Source of the DNA: Rhodococcus sp. IEGM 1409
GTDB lineage: Bacteria; Actinomycetota; Actinomycetes; Mycobacteriales; Mycobacteriaceae
Assembly: GCF_030056735.1 (NCBI RefSeq)
Contig: NZ_JASHKN010000008.1
Location: forward strand, 1 to 64,000
Length of the DNA: 64,000 bases
Direction of reading: 5' to 3'
This document shows, piece after piece, positions 32,097 to 40,193 of this stretch. Position 1 is the stretch's first letter; each line of letters begins with the position of its first letter. Both the position numbers and the translations under genes were made by a program. The notes under the pieces were generated by a model. It was not told the DNA's origin. It did no database searches and was given only the letters and a program-made list of their open reading frames with translations.

Positions 32097-32912
32097 ATGA
32101 CCAGAACAGACGATCAGACCGGTTGGACCTACCTCATGGACATGGACGGGGTTCTCGTCCACGAGGAGCACTTGATACCGGGAGCGGATACGTTCCTGGC
32201 AGAACTGGCGTCGAACGACATTCCGTACATGGTGCTCACCAACAACTCCATCCGCACCCCGCGTGACCTGCGAGCACGCCTGCTCAACTCGGGACTCGAC
32301 ATCCCGGAGAAGTCGATCTGGACGTCAGCACTCGCTACCGCGACGTTCCTGGCCAGCCAGCGTCCGGGTGGCAGCGCCTACGTGGTCGGCGAATCGGGCC
32401 TGACCACTGCACTGCACGATATCGGCTACGTCCTGACGGACAGTGACCCCGACTACGTCGTCCTCGGCGAGACGCGCACGTACTCCTTCGAGGCGATCAC
32501 CACGGCCATTCGCCTGGTCGAGCGTGGATCGCGGTTCATCGCCACCAACCCCGACGCCACCGGACCGTCGCGCGACGGCTCGCTACCGGCCACCGGCTCT
32601 GTCGCGGCCCTCATCACCAAAGCGACCGGACGCGATCCCTACTACGTCGGCAAGCCCAACGCCTTGATGATGCGGTCAGCCCTGCGGTCCATCGGCGCTC
32701 ATTCGGCCAACACGTTGATGATCGGCGACCGCATGGACACCGACATCGTCTGTGGCCTCGAAGCCGGACTGCAGACGATTCTGGTGATGACCGGCATCTC
32801 GACCCGCGCGTCGGTAGAGCTCTACCCGTATCGCCCGACCGTCGTCCTCGAATCGGTGGCAGACCTCGTCGGAACGACAACCGATCCGTTTCGTAGCAAT
32901 ACGAACAATTGA
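32097..32912 (+). CDS. HAD-IIA family phosphatase (NagD-like)
   Basis: A 271-residue haloacid-dehalogenase-type hydrolase. Motif I is YLMDMDGVLVHEEHLIPGA (nucleophile Asp near residue 15), motif II is LTNNS, and the C-terminal GKPNALMMRSAL and IGDRMDTDIVCGLEAG provide the lysine and acidic metal site. The substrate is probably a sugar phosphate or nucleotide monophosphate. GGAGAT directly precedes the ATG. It lies 37 bases after the TSUP gene and may share its transcript. Confidence 0.9.
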   Translation: MTRTDDQTGWTYLMDMDGVLVHEEHLIPGADTFLAELASNDIPYMVLTNNSIRTPRDLRARLLNSGLDIPEKSIWTSALATATFLASQRPGGSAYVVGESGLTTALHDIGYVLTDSDPDYVVLGETRTYSFEAITTAIRLVERGSRFIATNPDATGPSRDGSLPATGSVAALITKATGRDPYYVGKPNALMMRSALRSIGAHSANTLMIGDRMDTDIVCGLEAGLQTILVMTGISTRASVELYPYRPTVVLESVADLVGTTTDPFRSNTNN

Positions 32913-33149
32913 TGCGATTGCCCAGTAAGGCAGATACGTCGGTAATTAGCCGATAACAACAAACCATTCGCTGTCGCGTTGCTCATACTCCAGCTCAACC
33001 GAACAAATCGGACATTTTTTTCGAGACGAACTTACACCCCTGTAGTTCGATGCAGGTCAGAGATCCTTTCTGTACCGGTTACAGTTCGACCACTGTCGTA
33101 AATCCCATTTTCGAAAATTAGTAACGAATCGTTTGCCAGAGCTGATACT

Positions 33150-33185
33150 CATGTCTGAAGGACCTTTTTACGGATCCCAGACATG
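33150..33185 (+). promoter_or_regulatory. Inverted repeat in the leader of the exported-protein operon
   Basis: CATGTCTG and CAGACATG form a perfect 8-bp inverted repeat separated by 20 bases that include TTTTT. It lies just upstream of the first ATG (33199), after about 230 bases of AT-richer sequence without a gene. It could be an operator or a 5'-UTR hairpin controlling the operon. Confidence 0.5.
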
Positions 33186-33198
33186 AAAAGAGTGCGAC

Positions 33199-33756
33199 AT
33201 GAAGAAGCAGACCAAGGGCGCAATCGCGGCCGCAGCGGCAGGTGCCCTTCTCCTCGGCGGCGCGGGCTCGCTCGCGGTGTGGAGTGACTCGGCAGACGTC
33301 GGCGGTGGCGGACCCGTCACCTCGGGCGCACTCGACCTGAGCACCTGTGCACCGGTCGGTGGGGGTTGGAATTCACTCAACCCCGCCCCGGTCCCGATCA
33401 GCGATATCGCCGCGTACCGCATCGTCGACACCGAGAGCATCCAGTACACCTGTGACGTCACGGTCACCGCAGTCGGTGACCGTCTGGCCGCAAACCTCAC
33501 CGCCGACACCGCAGGCGTCGTTGCCGGTCCGGGCAGCGCCGAGCTGGTCGCCGCTGTGCAGGTAGTCACGACGATCAAGGACGCGGGCGGCGCCCCGATC
33601 ACGCAGATCACGAAGGCTCAGAACGGAACCGTCGTCCACGTCGGTGTCCGTCTGAACTTCAACGAGGTCAACAATCAGGTCGCCCAGAATCAGTCGTTGA
33701 ATCTGTCGGCAATGAAGTTGGTCGTCACCCAGACGCCGCTGACGGCGGCTCCGTAA
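33199..33756 (+). CDS. Exported protein with SipW-type signal peptide (substrate 1)
   Basis: A 185-residue protein. The N-terminus MKKQTKGAIAAAAAGALLLG followed by GAGSLAVWSDSA has the form of alternate-type signal peptides processed by SipW-class peptidases, as in TasA/camelysin proteins: a long hydrophobic run, then a W-S-D-S motif. The mature part has two conserved cysteines (LDLSTC and YTCDVTV) that may form a disulfide, and a beta-rich look. It is a paralogue of the operon's last gene, sharing LDL-x2-C, GGGW, NP-x-PVPI-x-DI and YR motifs. It may be a secreted fibre or matrix subunit. Confidence 0.83.
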   Translation: MKKQTKGAIAAAAAGALLLGGAGSLAVWSDSADVGGGGPVTSGALDLSTCAPVGGGWNSLNPAPVPISDIAAYRIVDTESIQYTCDVTVTAVGDRLAANLTADTAGVVAGPGSAELVAAVQVVTTIKDAGGAPITQITKAQNGTVVHVGVRLNFNEVNNQVAQNQSLNLSAMKLVVTQTPLTAAP

Positions 33757-33760
33757 TTCC

Positions 33761-34345
33761 ATGAGAAAAAAGGTCTGGGGGGCCATTGCAGTCGCAACGG
33801 CAGCTGTGGCGGTGTTCGCATCGTCACAGCAGTCGTTCGCGCTGTGGTCCGATTCCGCGAGCGCCGCGGGTGGAGTCGCGACGGCAGGCAACGTCAACCT
33901 GACGGTCGGCACCTCCGCCGGCACCAGCGCTGCGTACACCCTGTCGAACTTGACCACGGGTGCCACACCTCTGGTCCCGGGAAACACTGTCCAGGCACCG
34001 GTGACCGTCAAGAACTCCGGAACCGACCCGTTGGTGTGGCGAATGCAGTCGACGACCCAGTTGACCGGTTTCTCGTTGACCACCTACGCCGCAGCCAACG
34101 AGGCAGCGTGCCCGGCCGGAGTAAATCTGGCCGCTCCCGCGTCGGCGGTCGTCATGGCGACCGCATCGATGGGAGCTTCGCTGCAGTACCCCGTCTCGCC
34201 CGCCTATATGCCGGCAGCGCTGGCCGGCGGCGGAAGTTACGTCCTCTGTCTACGGCTGTCGGTCGACGGCACTGCCACCTCGACCACTGCACCCTCCGGT
34301 GCAACCAACACGGTGACGCTCACCTTCCAGGCAGGTGCGGTATGA
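33761..34345 (+). CDS. Exported protein with SipW-type signal peptide (substrate 2)
   Basis: A 194-residue protein starting MRKKVWGAIAVATAAVAVFA and followed by QQSFALWSDSASAAGG, the same W-S-D-S-A junction as substrate 1. The mature region has a TasA-like layout: VATAGNVNLTVG, LVPGNTVQAPVTVKNSGTDPLVWR and a C-terminal VTLTFQAGAV strand. It begins 4 bases after the first gene and its stop overlaps the signal peptidase start (ATGA). Likely secreted and processed by the next gene's product. Confidence 0.82.
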   Translation: MRKKVWGAIAVATAAVAVFASSQQSFALWSDSASAAGGVATAGNVNLTVGTSAGTSAAYTLSNLTTGATPLVPGNTVQAPVTVKNSGTDPLVWRMQSTTQLTGFSLTTYAAANEAACPAGVNLAAPASAVVMATASMGASLQYPVSPAYMPAALAGGGSYVLCLRLSVDGTATSTTAPSGATNTVTLTFQAGAV

Positions 34346-34986
34346 GCACTCGTGCACAGGCTCGTGGAGAACGCACCGGCCCGATCTGGTGGGTCACATC
34401 CGTCGTCAGCTGGGTTCTACTCCTGGCGGTCAGCGCAGTCATCGTCGCGACGATCGTGGTTCCGTTCTTCGGCGGAGCCCAACGGTTCACCATTCTCACC
34501 GGATCCATGCGGCCGAACTACAACCCCGGCTCCTTGGTAGTGGTCAAGCCAGTGGACCCGTCCGAGCTCGGGATCGGAACGCCGATCACATATCAGCTCG
34601 AATCCGGGGAGGCGGCTGTAGTCACTCACCGCATCATCGCGACGAGCGAAAACCAAAAGGGCGAAAGAACTTTCGTCACCCAGGGCGATGCGAACAACAT
34701 TCCGGACGAGAAGGAAGTCCGGCCGGTGCAGATTCGCGGCAAGGTCTGGTACAGCCTGCCCTACCTCGGACACGTCAACACCTGGCTCACCGGCCGACAA
34801 CGAACAGTCATCGTCGCAGCGGTCGTCACCACGCTGCTGCTCTACGCAGCGTTCATGGTGGTGAGCGGAATCCGTGAGGGACGAAGAAAATCTCTCGAAT
34901 CCCGTCCCGCCGACGACCTCGGATCCAGCACGGCCGATGACGAAACACCGATCGCGAAAGGCTCGCACGATGTCCAAGTACTCTGA
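34342..34986 (+). CDS. SipW-like signal peptidase I
   Basis: A 214-residue membrane peptidase of the ER/archaeal (S26B) type. Helix 1 is at about residues 18-42. The catalytic serine is S55 in LTGSMRPNY. A histidine (H96 in VVTHRII) takes the place of the lysine in ordinary bacterial signal peptidases, and FVTQGDANN-x3-D supplies the aspartates. A second helix lies near 158-180. This Ser-His class cleaves TasA-type precursors in Bacillus. It sits between substrates 2 and 3 and overlaps both genes, so those are the likely targets. Confidence 0.9.
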   Translation: MSTRAQARGERTGPIWWVTSVVSWVLLLAVSAVIVATIVVPFFGGAQRFTILTGSMRPNYNPGSLVVVKPVDPSELGIGTPITYQLESGEAAVVTHRIIATSENQKGERTFVTQGDANNIPDEKEVRPVQIRGKVWYSLPYLGHVNTWLTGRQRTVIVAAVVTTLLLYAAFMVVSGIREGRRKSLESRPADDLGSSTADDETPIAKGSHDVQVL

Positions 34987-35572
34987 CAGTCCGGTCACCC
35001 GGATACGCCACCTCGTGGCCAGCACACGATTTCGTGCGCTCCTCGCGGTAGGGATGGTGCTCGGTGTCGGCGGGGTGACCACCCTGGCAGCGTTCACGTC
35101 CTCGGCAACTGCAACCTCTGGCAACATCGTCACCGGCTCGATCAACCTGCAGCTCAACAGCGTGGCCCAGACAACGCTGACGAAGAGTCTGAACTTCAAT
35201 GAGCTGAGCAAGACCGGCATGATCCCTGGCGATTCGAACTCGGCCATCCTGAAGGTGAACAACACCGGTGCCACGGCGACGGTCCCGCTCAAATACACCA
35301 TCACGTCGACCAGCAGTGGCGCGCTGACCACCTACTTACGCATGACGGTCTCGTCCGGCGGAACTGTCGCGAACAAATGCGCCGACGGCACCAACGTCGT
35401 CTCCTCGCTGGCTCTGACGACCGCCGCGAATCAGGCTGTAGGAACCGGCAACCGGCCACTTGCGGTGGGCGCCACCGAAAATCTCTGCGTGTCCGTCCAG
35501 CTACCGATCACCCCGACACCGCCGACGAGCACCACGTCGAGCATCGTCCTGTCATTCACAGCGCAGGTGTGA
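34970..35572 (+). CDS. Exported TasA-like protein (substrate 3)
   Basis: A 200-residue protein. After a 24-residue cytoplasmic N-terminus comes RALLAVGMVLGVGGVTTLAA and FTSSATATSGNIVTGSINLQ, the TasA-like order of hydrophobic segment, F/W-(T/S)-S/D-S-A junction and the N-(I/V)-x2-G-x-I-x-L strand. The mature domain includes GMIPGDSNSAILKVNNTGATATVPLKYTI, shown as its pattern, matching the camelysin/TasA fold. The ATG lies inside the end of the signal peptidase gene (17-base overlap). Confidence 0.82.
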   Translation: MSKYSDSPVTRIRHLVASTRFRALLAVGMVLGVGGVTTLAAFTSSATATSGNIVTGSINLQLNSVAQTTLTKSLNFNELSKTGMIPGDSNSAILKVNNTGATATVPLKYTITSTSSGALTTYLRMTVSSGGTVANKCADGTNVVSSLALTTAANQAVGTGNRPLAVGATENLCVSVQLPITPTPPTSTTSSIVLSFTAQV

Positions 35573-35577
35573 GCCTC

Positions 35578-37188
35578 ATGTTTGAACATCCGAAGGACTC
35601 AAAGGCGCCCGCAATCGGTCGTCGTGTCAAAGAGCTGGCACTTACGCTCGGAGCTCTCGCCGGGCTGGTATCGATCCTGCTATTTGTCGTCGGCCTGGCG
35701 TTCGGCGTCACTCCCCTCATCTTCCGCAGCGGTTCCATGTCACCGGCGATCGAGACCGGTGCTCTTGCGCTGTCACGGACCGTGCCGGCATCTCAAGTTC
35801 AGGTCGGCGACATAGTCAGCGTCTACGACATCCAAGGCAATCGGATCACTCACCGCGTCGAGGCAATCGAGCAGCAAGGTAACTCACTGGCGGTCGCGAC
35901 CCTCCGCGGCGATGCGAACCCCGTGGCCGACCCCGACGCTTACGTGATCACCGAAGCCGATCGAGTCTTCTTCAGCATCGATCGACTTGGATACGTCGCA
36001 GCGTGGCTGTCCGGCCCCAGGGGCGCTGTCCTGGGTGCAATCGCCGTCGGTGGACTCCTCTACATCGCATTCCGTCCGCGAAAGAAGTCCGACGACTCCG
36101 ACGGCTCGAGCACTCCCGATGTCGAAACAGTCCTCACCACAGTGGATCACACGCCCGAACCCAAGGCCGATTCCCGCGCCACGCGATCGATCGTCACACT
36201 CGCCGCCGTCGGATTGACGGTGATCGGCGCGTTGAACATCGGCGGTACGCAGGCCGCGTTCGTCGACTCCGCAACGGCGAATTCCATCCAATTCGGCACA
36301 GCGGCAAGTTTTTCCACGCCACCTGCGACAGTGTCATGCACGTCGAACATATCCACCGTGACTCTGAGTTGGCCTTCGACCGCAGGACAGACTTTCCGAA
36401 TCATCGTGCGGAATGCAACGAATACGGGCCAGACGCCGTTTGTCAGAAACGTCACCGGCGGATCTACGACGCTGACACTTACCGACCTACCCAGCGGAGG
36501 GATCCTCCTGGCGAACACCAACTTCGACGTGGAGGTACACGGCCTTAACGGAACGACGGTGACTCCGGCCTACACGGGGTACCGCATCAGCAGTTCGACA
36601 CTCTTCTTCTTCAGTACGATGGCCTGTGTATCCGGACCTACGAGCGGAACCACGGCCTCAGCTCTGGCTGCACGGTCTGCACTCGCTGCAGTGGCGCCGA
36701 ATTCGTCTGCCGCCACGTCCACCACCACTCCGGTAAATACGACCACCTCTGAGGCGACGACAACGGCCCCAACGACCACCACGACTACGACCCCGGCCGC
36801 GGCAACCACCACGGCGCCGACAACCACCACTTCCACTACTTCGCCAACCACCACACCCCCGGCACCTACCACGACCAGCGTGCCGCCGATCACGACAACC
36901 CCTCCGAGCGAAGCCCCCATCGGTGCCCCGGTGACAACGACCGGCCTCAGTGCCCAGAAGCTCTCGACGGCCACTGGAACTGTTGTTTCCGTGTCGAATT
37001 CGTCAGGTACCGAGGTGTATCGAGGTCCCGTCGACAGCACTGCGGTACTGCATTGGCTGACTGGCTCCAATGAGCTGTACGTGATCACGACCTCGGGCGT
37101 CACCGTCATCGACACGTCGACTGGCATCTGGGCCGAATCGGCTGCCCCGAGCGAACTTCCGGACGAGATCAAAGCACTGGTGCCATGA
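35578..37188 (+). CDS. SipW-like peptidase fused to an exported Thr-rich protein
   Basis: A 536-residue two-part protein. Residues 1-165 form a complete Ser-His signal peptidase: a helix near 22-44, S53 in FRSGSMSPAIE, H92 in RITHRVEAI, RGDANPVADPD, and a second helix near 145-165. After a charged linker, a third hydrophobic segment (about 202-222) ends in GGTQAAFVDSATANS, which looks like the processing junction of the operon's substrates. An FN3-like domain with SWPSTAGQTFRIIVRN follows (about 245-330), then a Thr/Pro-rich stalk (about 370-450) and a C-terminal domain. It may cut itself or the neighbours and display the Thr-rich part outside. The ATG is 5 bases after the previous stop. Confidence 0.85.
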   Translation: MFEHPKDSKAPAIGRRVKELALTLGALAGLVSILLFVVGLAFGVTPLIFRSGSMSPAIETGALALSRTVPASQVQVGDIVSVYDIQGNRITHRVEAIEQQGNSLAVATLRGDANPVADPDAYVITEADRVFFSIDRLGYVAAWLSGPRGAVLGAIAVGGLLYIAFRPRKKSDDSDGSSTPDVETVLTTVDHTPEPKADSRATRSIVTLAAVGLTVIGALNIGGTQAAFVDSATANSIQFGTAASFSTPPATVSCTSNISTVTLSWPSTAGQTFRIIVRNATNTGQTPFVRNVTGGSTTLTLTDLPSGGILLANTNFDVEVHGLNGTTVTPAYTGYRISSSTLFFFSTMACVSGPTSGTTASALAARSALAAVAPNSSAATSTTTPVNTTTSEATTTAPTTTTTTTPAAATTTAPTTTTSTTSPTTTPPAPTTTSVPPITTTPPSEAPIGAPVTTTGLSAQKLSTATGTVVSVSNSSGTEVYRGPVDSTAVLHWLTGSNELYVITTSGVTVIDTSTGIWAESAAPSELPDEIKALVP

Positions 37189-37784
37189 TGAAAAAGACAA
37201 CGAAAGCTGCCATGGCAGTTGCCGCGGCCGGAGCCCTGCTACTGGGTGGTTCGGGCACTTTAGCCAAGTGGACGGACAGCGCGACGCTGACGAGTGCACC
37301 CGTCCAGTCCGGCACACTCGATCTGGGTCCTTGCGTAACCACGAACGGCGGCGGCTGGTTCTCACAGATTTACACCGGTTCGGGCAACAATCCGAACCCG
37401 CTCGTGCCCATCCCCGACATCACTACCTATCGACTCAAACCTGGGTTCAACTACACATATTTCTGTGATGCCACGGTGTTGGCTTCCGGTCCACGATTGA
37501 AAGCCAACGTCACGGTCGACAAGGCCAAGTTGAGTGGAGGACTCACGACTGCCAACGTCGCACTTCGGACCTCCGTCGTCGATCAGAACGCAAACGTGCT
37601 GTACGACAGCAGCGCATCAACACCCAACGTCGGGGTGGTCACCTCGGCATCGAACAACACTCGTCTGACGGCGCGGGTTCTGTTCACGATCTTCCCGGGC
37701 GACACGACCAGCTCGGGACTCACGCTGAATACGACAGCGCTGACGATCGATGTCAAACAATTGGGCCTGGCACCTGCGCCATAG
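37185..37784 (+). CDS. Exported protein with SipW-type signal peptide (substrate 4)
   Basis: A 199-residue paralogue of the operon's first protein. The N-terminus MMKKTTKAAMAVAAAGALLL is followed by GGSGTLAKWTDSATLTSAPV, and the mature part has LDLGPC, GGGWF, NPLVPIPDITTYRL and YFCDATV. The two conserved cysteines match those of substrate 1. The ATG overlaps the stop of the fusion gene. It closes a compact six-gene operon (33199-37784) with no gap longer than 5 bases. Confidence 0.83.
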   Translation: MMKKTTKAAMAVAAAGALLLGGSGTLAKWTDSATLTSAPVQSGTLDLGPCVTTNGGGWFSQIYTGSGNNPNPLVPIPDITTYRLKPGFNYTYFCDATVLASGPRLKANVTVDKAKLSGGLTTANVALRTSVVDQNANVLYDSSASTPNVGVVTSASNNTRLTARVLFTIFPGDTTSSGLTLNTTALTIDVKQLGLAPAP

Positions 37785-37813
37785 GGCGCCCTGTCCCCTT
37801 AGGGCGCCCTGTC
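37782..37813. repeat. Direct repeat of a palindromic 14-mer
   Basis: TAGGGCGCCCTGTC occurs twice, 18 bases apart, each containing the perfect palindrome AGGGCGCCCT. It lies in the short tail-to-tail gap between substrate 4 and metZ, and the first copy includes the substrate-4 stop codon. It may act as a weak terminator or a protein site. Confidence 0.7.
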
Positions 37814-37842
37814 ACCGCGCAGGAAAGGCCTCCCACGACGGG

Positions 37843-39078
37843 TCAGCCGAGAGCGCGTGCCAGATCAGCCAACAGATCGACTGTGTCCTCGAGTCCGACG
37901 GACAGACGCACGACGCCATCCGTAAGACCCACTGCTGCACGGCCTTCCGGACCCATGGCCCGGTGCGTCGTCGTGGCGGGATGGGTGATCAAGGACTTGG
38001 AGTCACCGAGGTTGTTGGAGATGTCGATCACGCGCAGGCCGTTGAGAACCTCGAATGCCCGCTTCTTGCCCTCACCGTCGGGGGCGTTGAGCTCGAACGT
38101 GACAACGGTTCCACCGCCGCTCATTTGAGACTTCGCGAGCTCGTGCTGCGGGTGCGAAGTCAGGTACGGGTACTTGACCCACTTGACGCCGGAGTGCCCT
38201 TCGAGGAATTCGGCGATCTCGAGGGCCGAAGCCACGGAGTGCCGAATGCGGACCGGCATTGTCTCGAGACCCTTGAGCAGCGTCCACGCGTTGAACGGAC
38301 TGAGCGCAGGTCCGGTGTGCCGCATCAGCTCTCGAACGGGACCGCTGATGTACTCCTCGGTTCCGAGGATCGCGCCACCGAGCACGCGACCTTGACCGTC
38401 GATGTGCTTGGTACCGGAGTACACAACGACGTCGGCGCCCAGATCAAGGCTGCGCTGCAGCAGCGGTGTCGCAAAAACGTTGTCCAGCACTACCTTTGCC
38501 CCGGCTGCATGAGCAAGCTCCGACACCCGCCGAACGTCGACGAGGGACTGCATCGGGTTGGACGGCGTCTCGAAGAACACCGCCGTGGTGGGCACGGACA
38601 GCGCCTCTTCCCACTGCGCATTGTCCTCGCCGTCGACAAAGACGACCTCGACGCCCCAGCGCGGGAGGATCTCGTTGCACACCACGAAGCAGGATCCGAA
38701 GAGGCTGCGCGCCGCAACCAATCGGTCGCCGTTGCCCAACAGCGCACCCAACGCCGTGAAGACGGCCGACATTCCGCTGGCCGTCGCAAAGCAGGCTTCC
38801 GCGCCTTCGATCAGACGCAGACGCTCTTCGAACATCTTGACCGTCGGGTTGCCGTAGCGGGAGTAGACAAAATGATCCACCTCGCCGGTGAAGGCTTGTT
38901 CGGCGGCTTCTGCACTCTCGTAAACGAATCCGGAGTTGAGGAACAGCGCTTCGGACGTCTCCTCGAACCCGGTGCGCATCAGCCCACCGCGAACACCGAG
39001 AGTGCCGAGACCGACGTCGTCCGGCAGCGCTCGTTGAAATGCGCCACCCTGGGGAATTCCGCTCACTGCTGCCTCCAT
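37843..39078 (-). CDS. metZ: O-succinylhomoserine sulfhydrylase MetZ
   Basis: A 411-residue PLP enzyme of the Cys/Met metabolism family that makes homocysteine from O-succinylhomoserine and sulfide. Visible segments are HFVYSRYGNPTV, TASGMSAVFTALGALL, VVLDNVFATP and the PLP lysine K224 in YSGTKHIDGQG. Gene order with the rhodanese matches Rv0391-Rv0390. The ATG at 39078 lies 16 bases inside the rhodanese gene, so the two are coupled. No S-box precedes this operon. Confidence 0.94.
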   Translation of the reverse strand: MEAAVSGIPQGGAFQRALPDDVGLGTLGVRGGLMRTGFEETSEALFLNSGFVYESAEAAEQAFTGEVDHFVYSRYGNPTVKMFEERLRLIEGAEACFATASGMSAVFTALGALLGNGDRLVAARSLFGSCFVVCNEILPRWGVEVVFVDGEDNAQWEEALSVPTTAVFFETPSNPMQSLVDVRRVSELAHAAGAKVVLDNVFATPLLQRSLDLGADVVVYSGTKHIDGQGRVLGGAILGTEEYISGPVRELMRHTGPALSPFNAWTLLKGLETMPVRIRHSVASALEIAEFLEGHSGVKWVKYPYLTSHPQHELAKSQMSGGGTVVTFELNAPDGEGKKRAFEVLNGLRVIDISNNLGDSKSLITHPATTTHRAMGPEGRAAVGLTDGVVRLSVGLEDTVDLLADLARALG

Positions 39079-39500
39079 GGCAGACCGATGGCCCGCCAAC
39101 CTACAAGTCCGCGATGTCCGTCGGCACCCAAAGCGCCTTCGAACCCGTCGAGCACGTTGAACGACGGGCCGATGCCCGCCGCAGTCGCAGCTTCCGCCGC
39201 ACCGATGGAACGCTGCCCGGATCGACACAGGAAGATCACCGGACGCTCCGACCCGGAGGAATCGGCAGTGATGCCGGCTTCCTTCAACTGGTCGACGAAG
39301 TTGTCATTGCGCGCACCGGTCGGGTGGCTCACCCATTCGATCAGTGCGGCCTGCTTCCCGAGGGACGAGACATCGGGGACACCGACGTACTTCCACTCTG
39401 CATCGGTCCGCACGTCGACCAGCACGGCGTCGGGGTTTTCGCGGAGCAGCTCCCAGGCTTGCTCCGGCGTCAGATCGCCTGCGTAACTCACGTAGTCCAT
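39063..39500 (-). CDS. Rhodanese-domain protein
   Basis: A 145-residue single-domain sulfurtransferase with the catalytic cysteine C92 in FLCRSGQRS and the N-terminal AWELL...VLVDVRTDAEW pattern. The start MDYVSYAGDLTPEQ begins at 39500. It overlaps metZ and probably delivers or handles reactive sulfur for methionine synthesis, as its conserved pairing with metZ in mycobacteria suggests. Confidence 0.91.
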   Translation of the reverse strand: MDYVSYAGDLTPEQAWELLRENPDAVLVDVRTDAEWKYVGVPDVSSLGKQAALIEWVSHPTGARNDNFVDQLKEAGITADSSGSERPVIFLCRSGQRSIGAAEAATAAGIGPSFNVLDGFEGALGADGHRGLVGWRAIGLPWRQQ

Positions 39501-39537
39501 GTTTTCACAAGAGCGCCGTGAGCGCCTGAGCGGGCCG

Positions 39538-39963
39538 TCAGTTACAGACGACCCAGCGGTTGCCGTCACGGGTCAGTGCCCAGGTCGAGACTCGATCGCC
39601 CGCTCCGCCGCCGGTGATCGCCACGTCGGCCCGGGCGCGATCGCCGTTGACCTCGACCTTGTCCACACCTTTGATTTCGACGGTTCCGTCCACGCCTGCC
39701 AGCGGACCAGTGCTCGAATTGAAGCTCGCGCAGGTCAGGGTCTTGATTGTCTCCGCATCATCTCGGTTCTCGGCATCGACGTAGTCGGTGACGGAACGGC
39801 TCACACGGTCGGACTCGGTGACGTTTTCCTCGGCCGGCGAAATCCACGACGCGACAAAGATTCCACCCAGAATCAAGGCGACGATGGCGACAGCCAAGAG
39901 GAACGGCCCCGCAGACGCCTTCTTGCCATCGATGTTGTCGGATTCGCGAAGCTCGTCACTCAT
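39538..39963 (-). CDS. Single-pass membrane protein with a small extracytoplasmic domain
   Basis: A 141-residue protein with an acidic cytoplasmic N-terminus, one transmembrane helix at about residues 20-40, and an outer domain of about 95 residues with DYVDAENRDDAETIKTLTCA and WALTRDGNRWVVCN. The domain resembles the small SnoaL/DUF4878-like alpha+beta fold seen in actinobacterial envelope proteins; this is a shape-level judgement. The ATG at 39963 is chosen over an upstream start that lacks conserved sequence. It precedes the rhodanese-metZ pair on the same strand by 37 bases. Confidence 0.75.
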   Translation of the reverse strand: MSDELRESDNIDGKKASAGPFLLAVAIVALILGGIFVASWISPAEENVTESDRVSRSVTDYVDAENRDDAETIKTLTCASFNSSTGPLAGVDGTVEIKGVDKVEVNGDRARADVAITGGGAGDRVSTWALTRDGNRWVVCN

Positions 39964-40193
39964 ATGGCCAATACTCCCCCACAACTTGAAATTGTGGCCC
40001 GTCAAGGATCAGGCCCCTACCCCGAATACCCGAGACAACGGGAGAATGGGAAGAAAGAATAGGTTTACCCACAACCGATCGAGTGAGAGTGTGGATCCGT
40101 TCGGCCGCAACCGAGGCACTGTGCTTAGGTTCGGCTAAATTGGATACTTGTCGATATGTTGTCCGAACTTCGAAGAAGGTAGCTGTCCTCACG

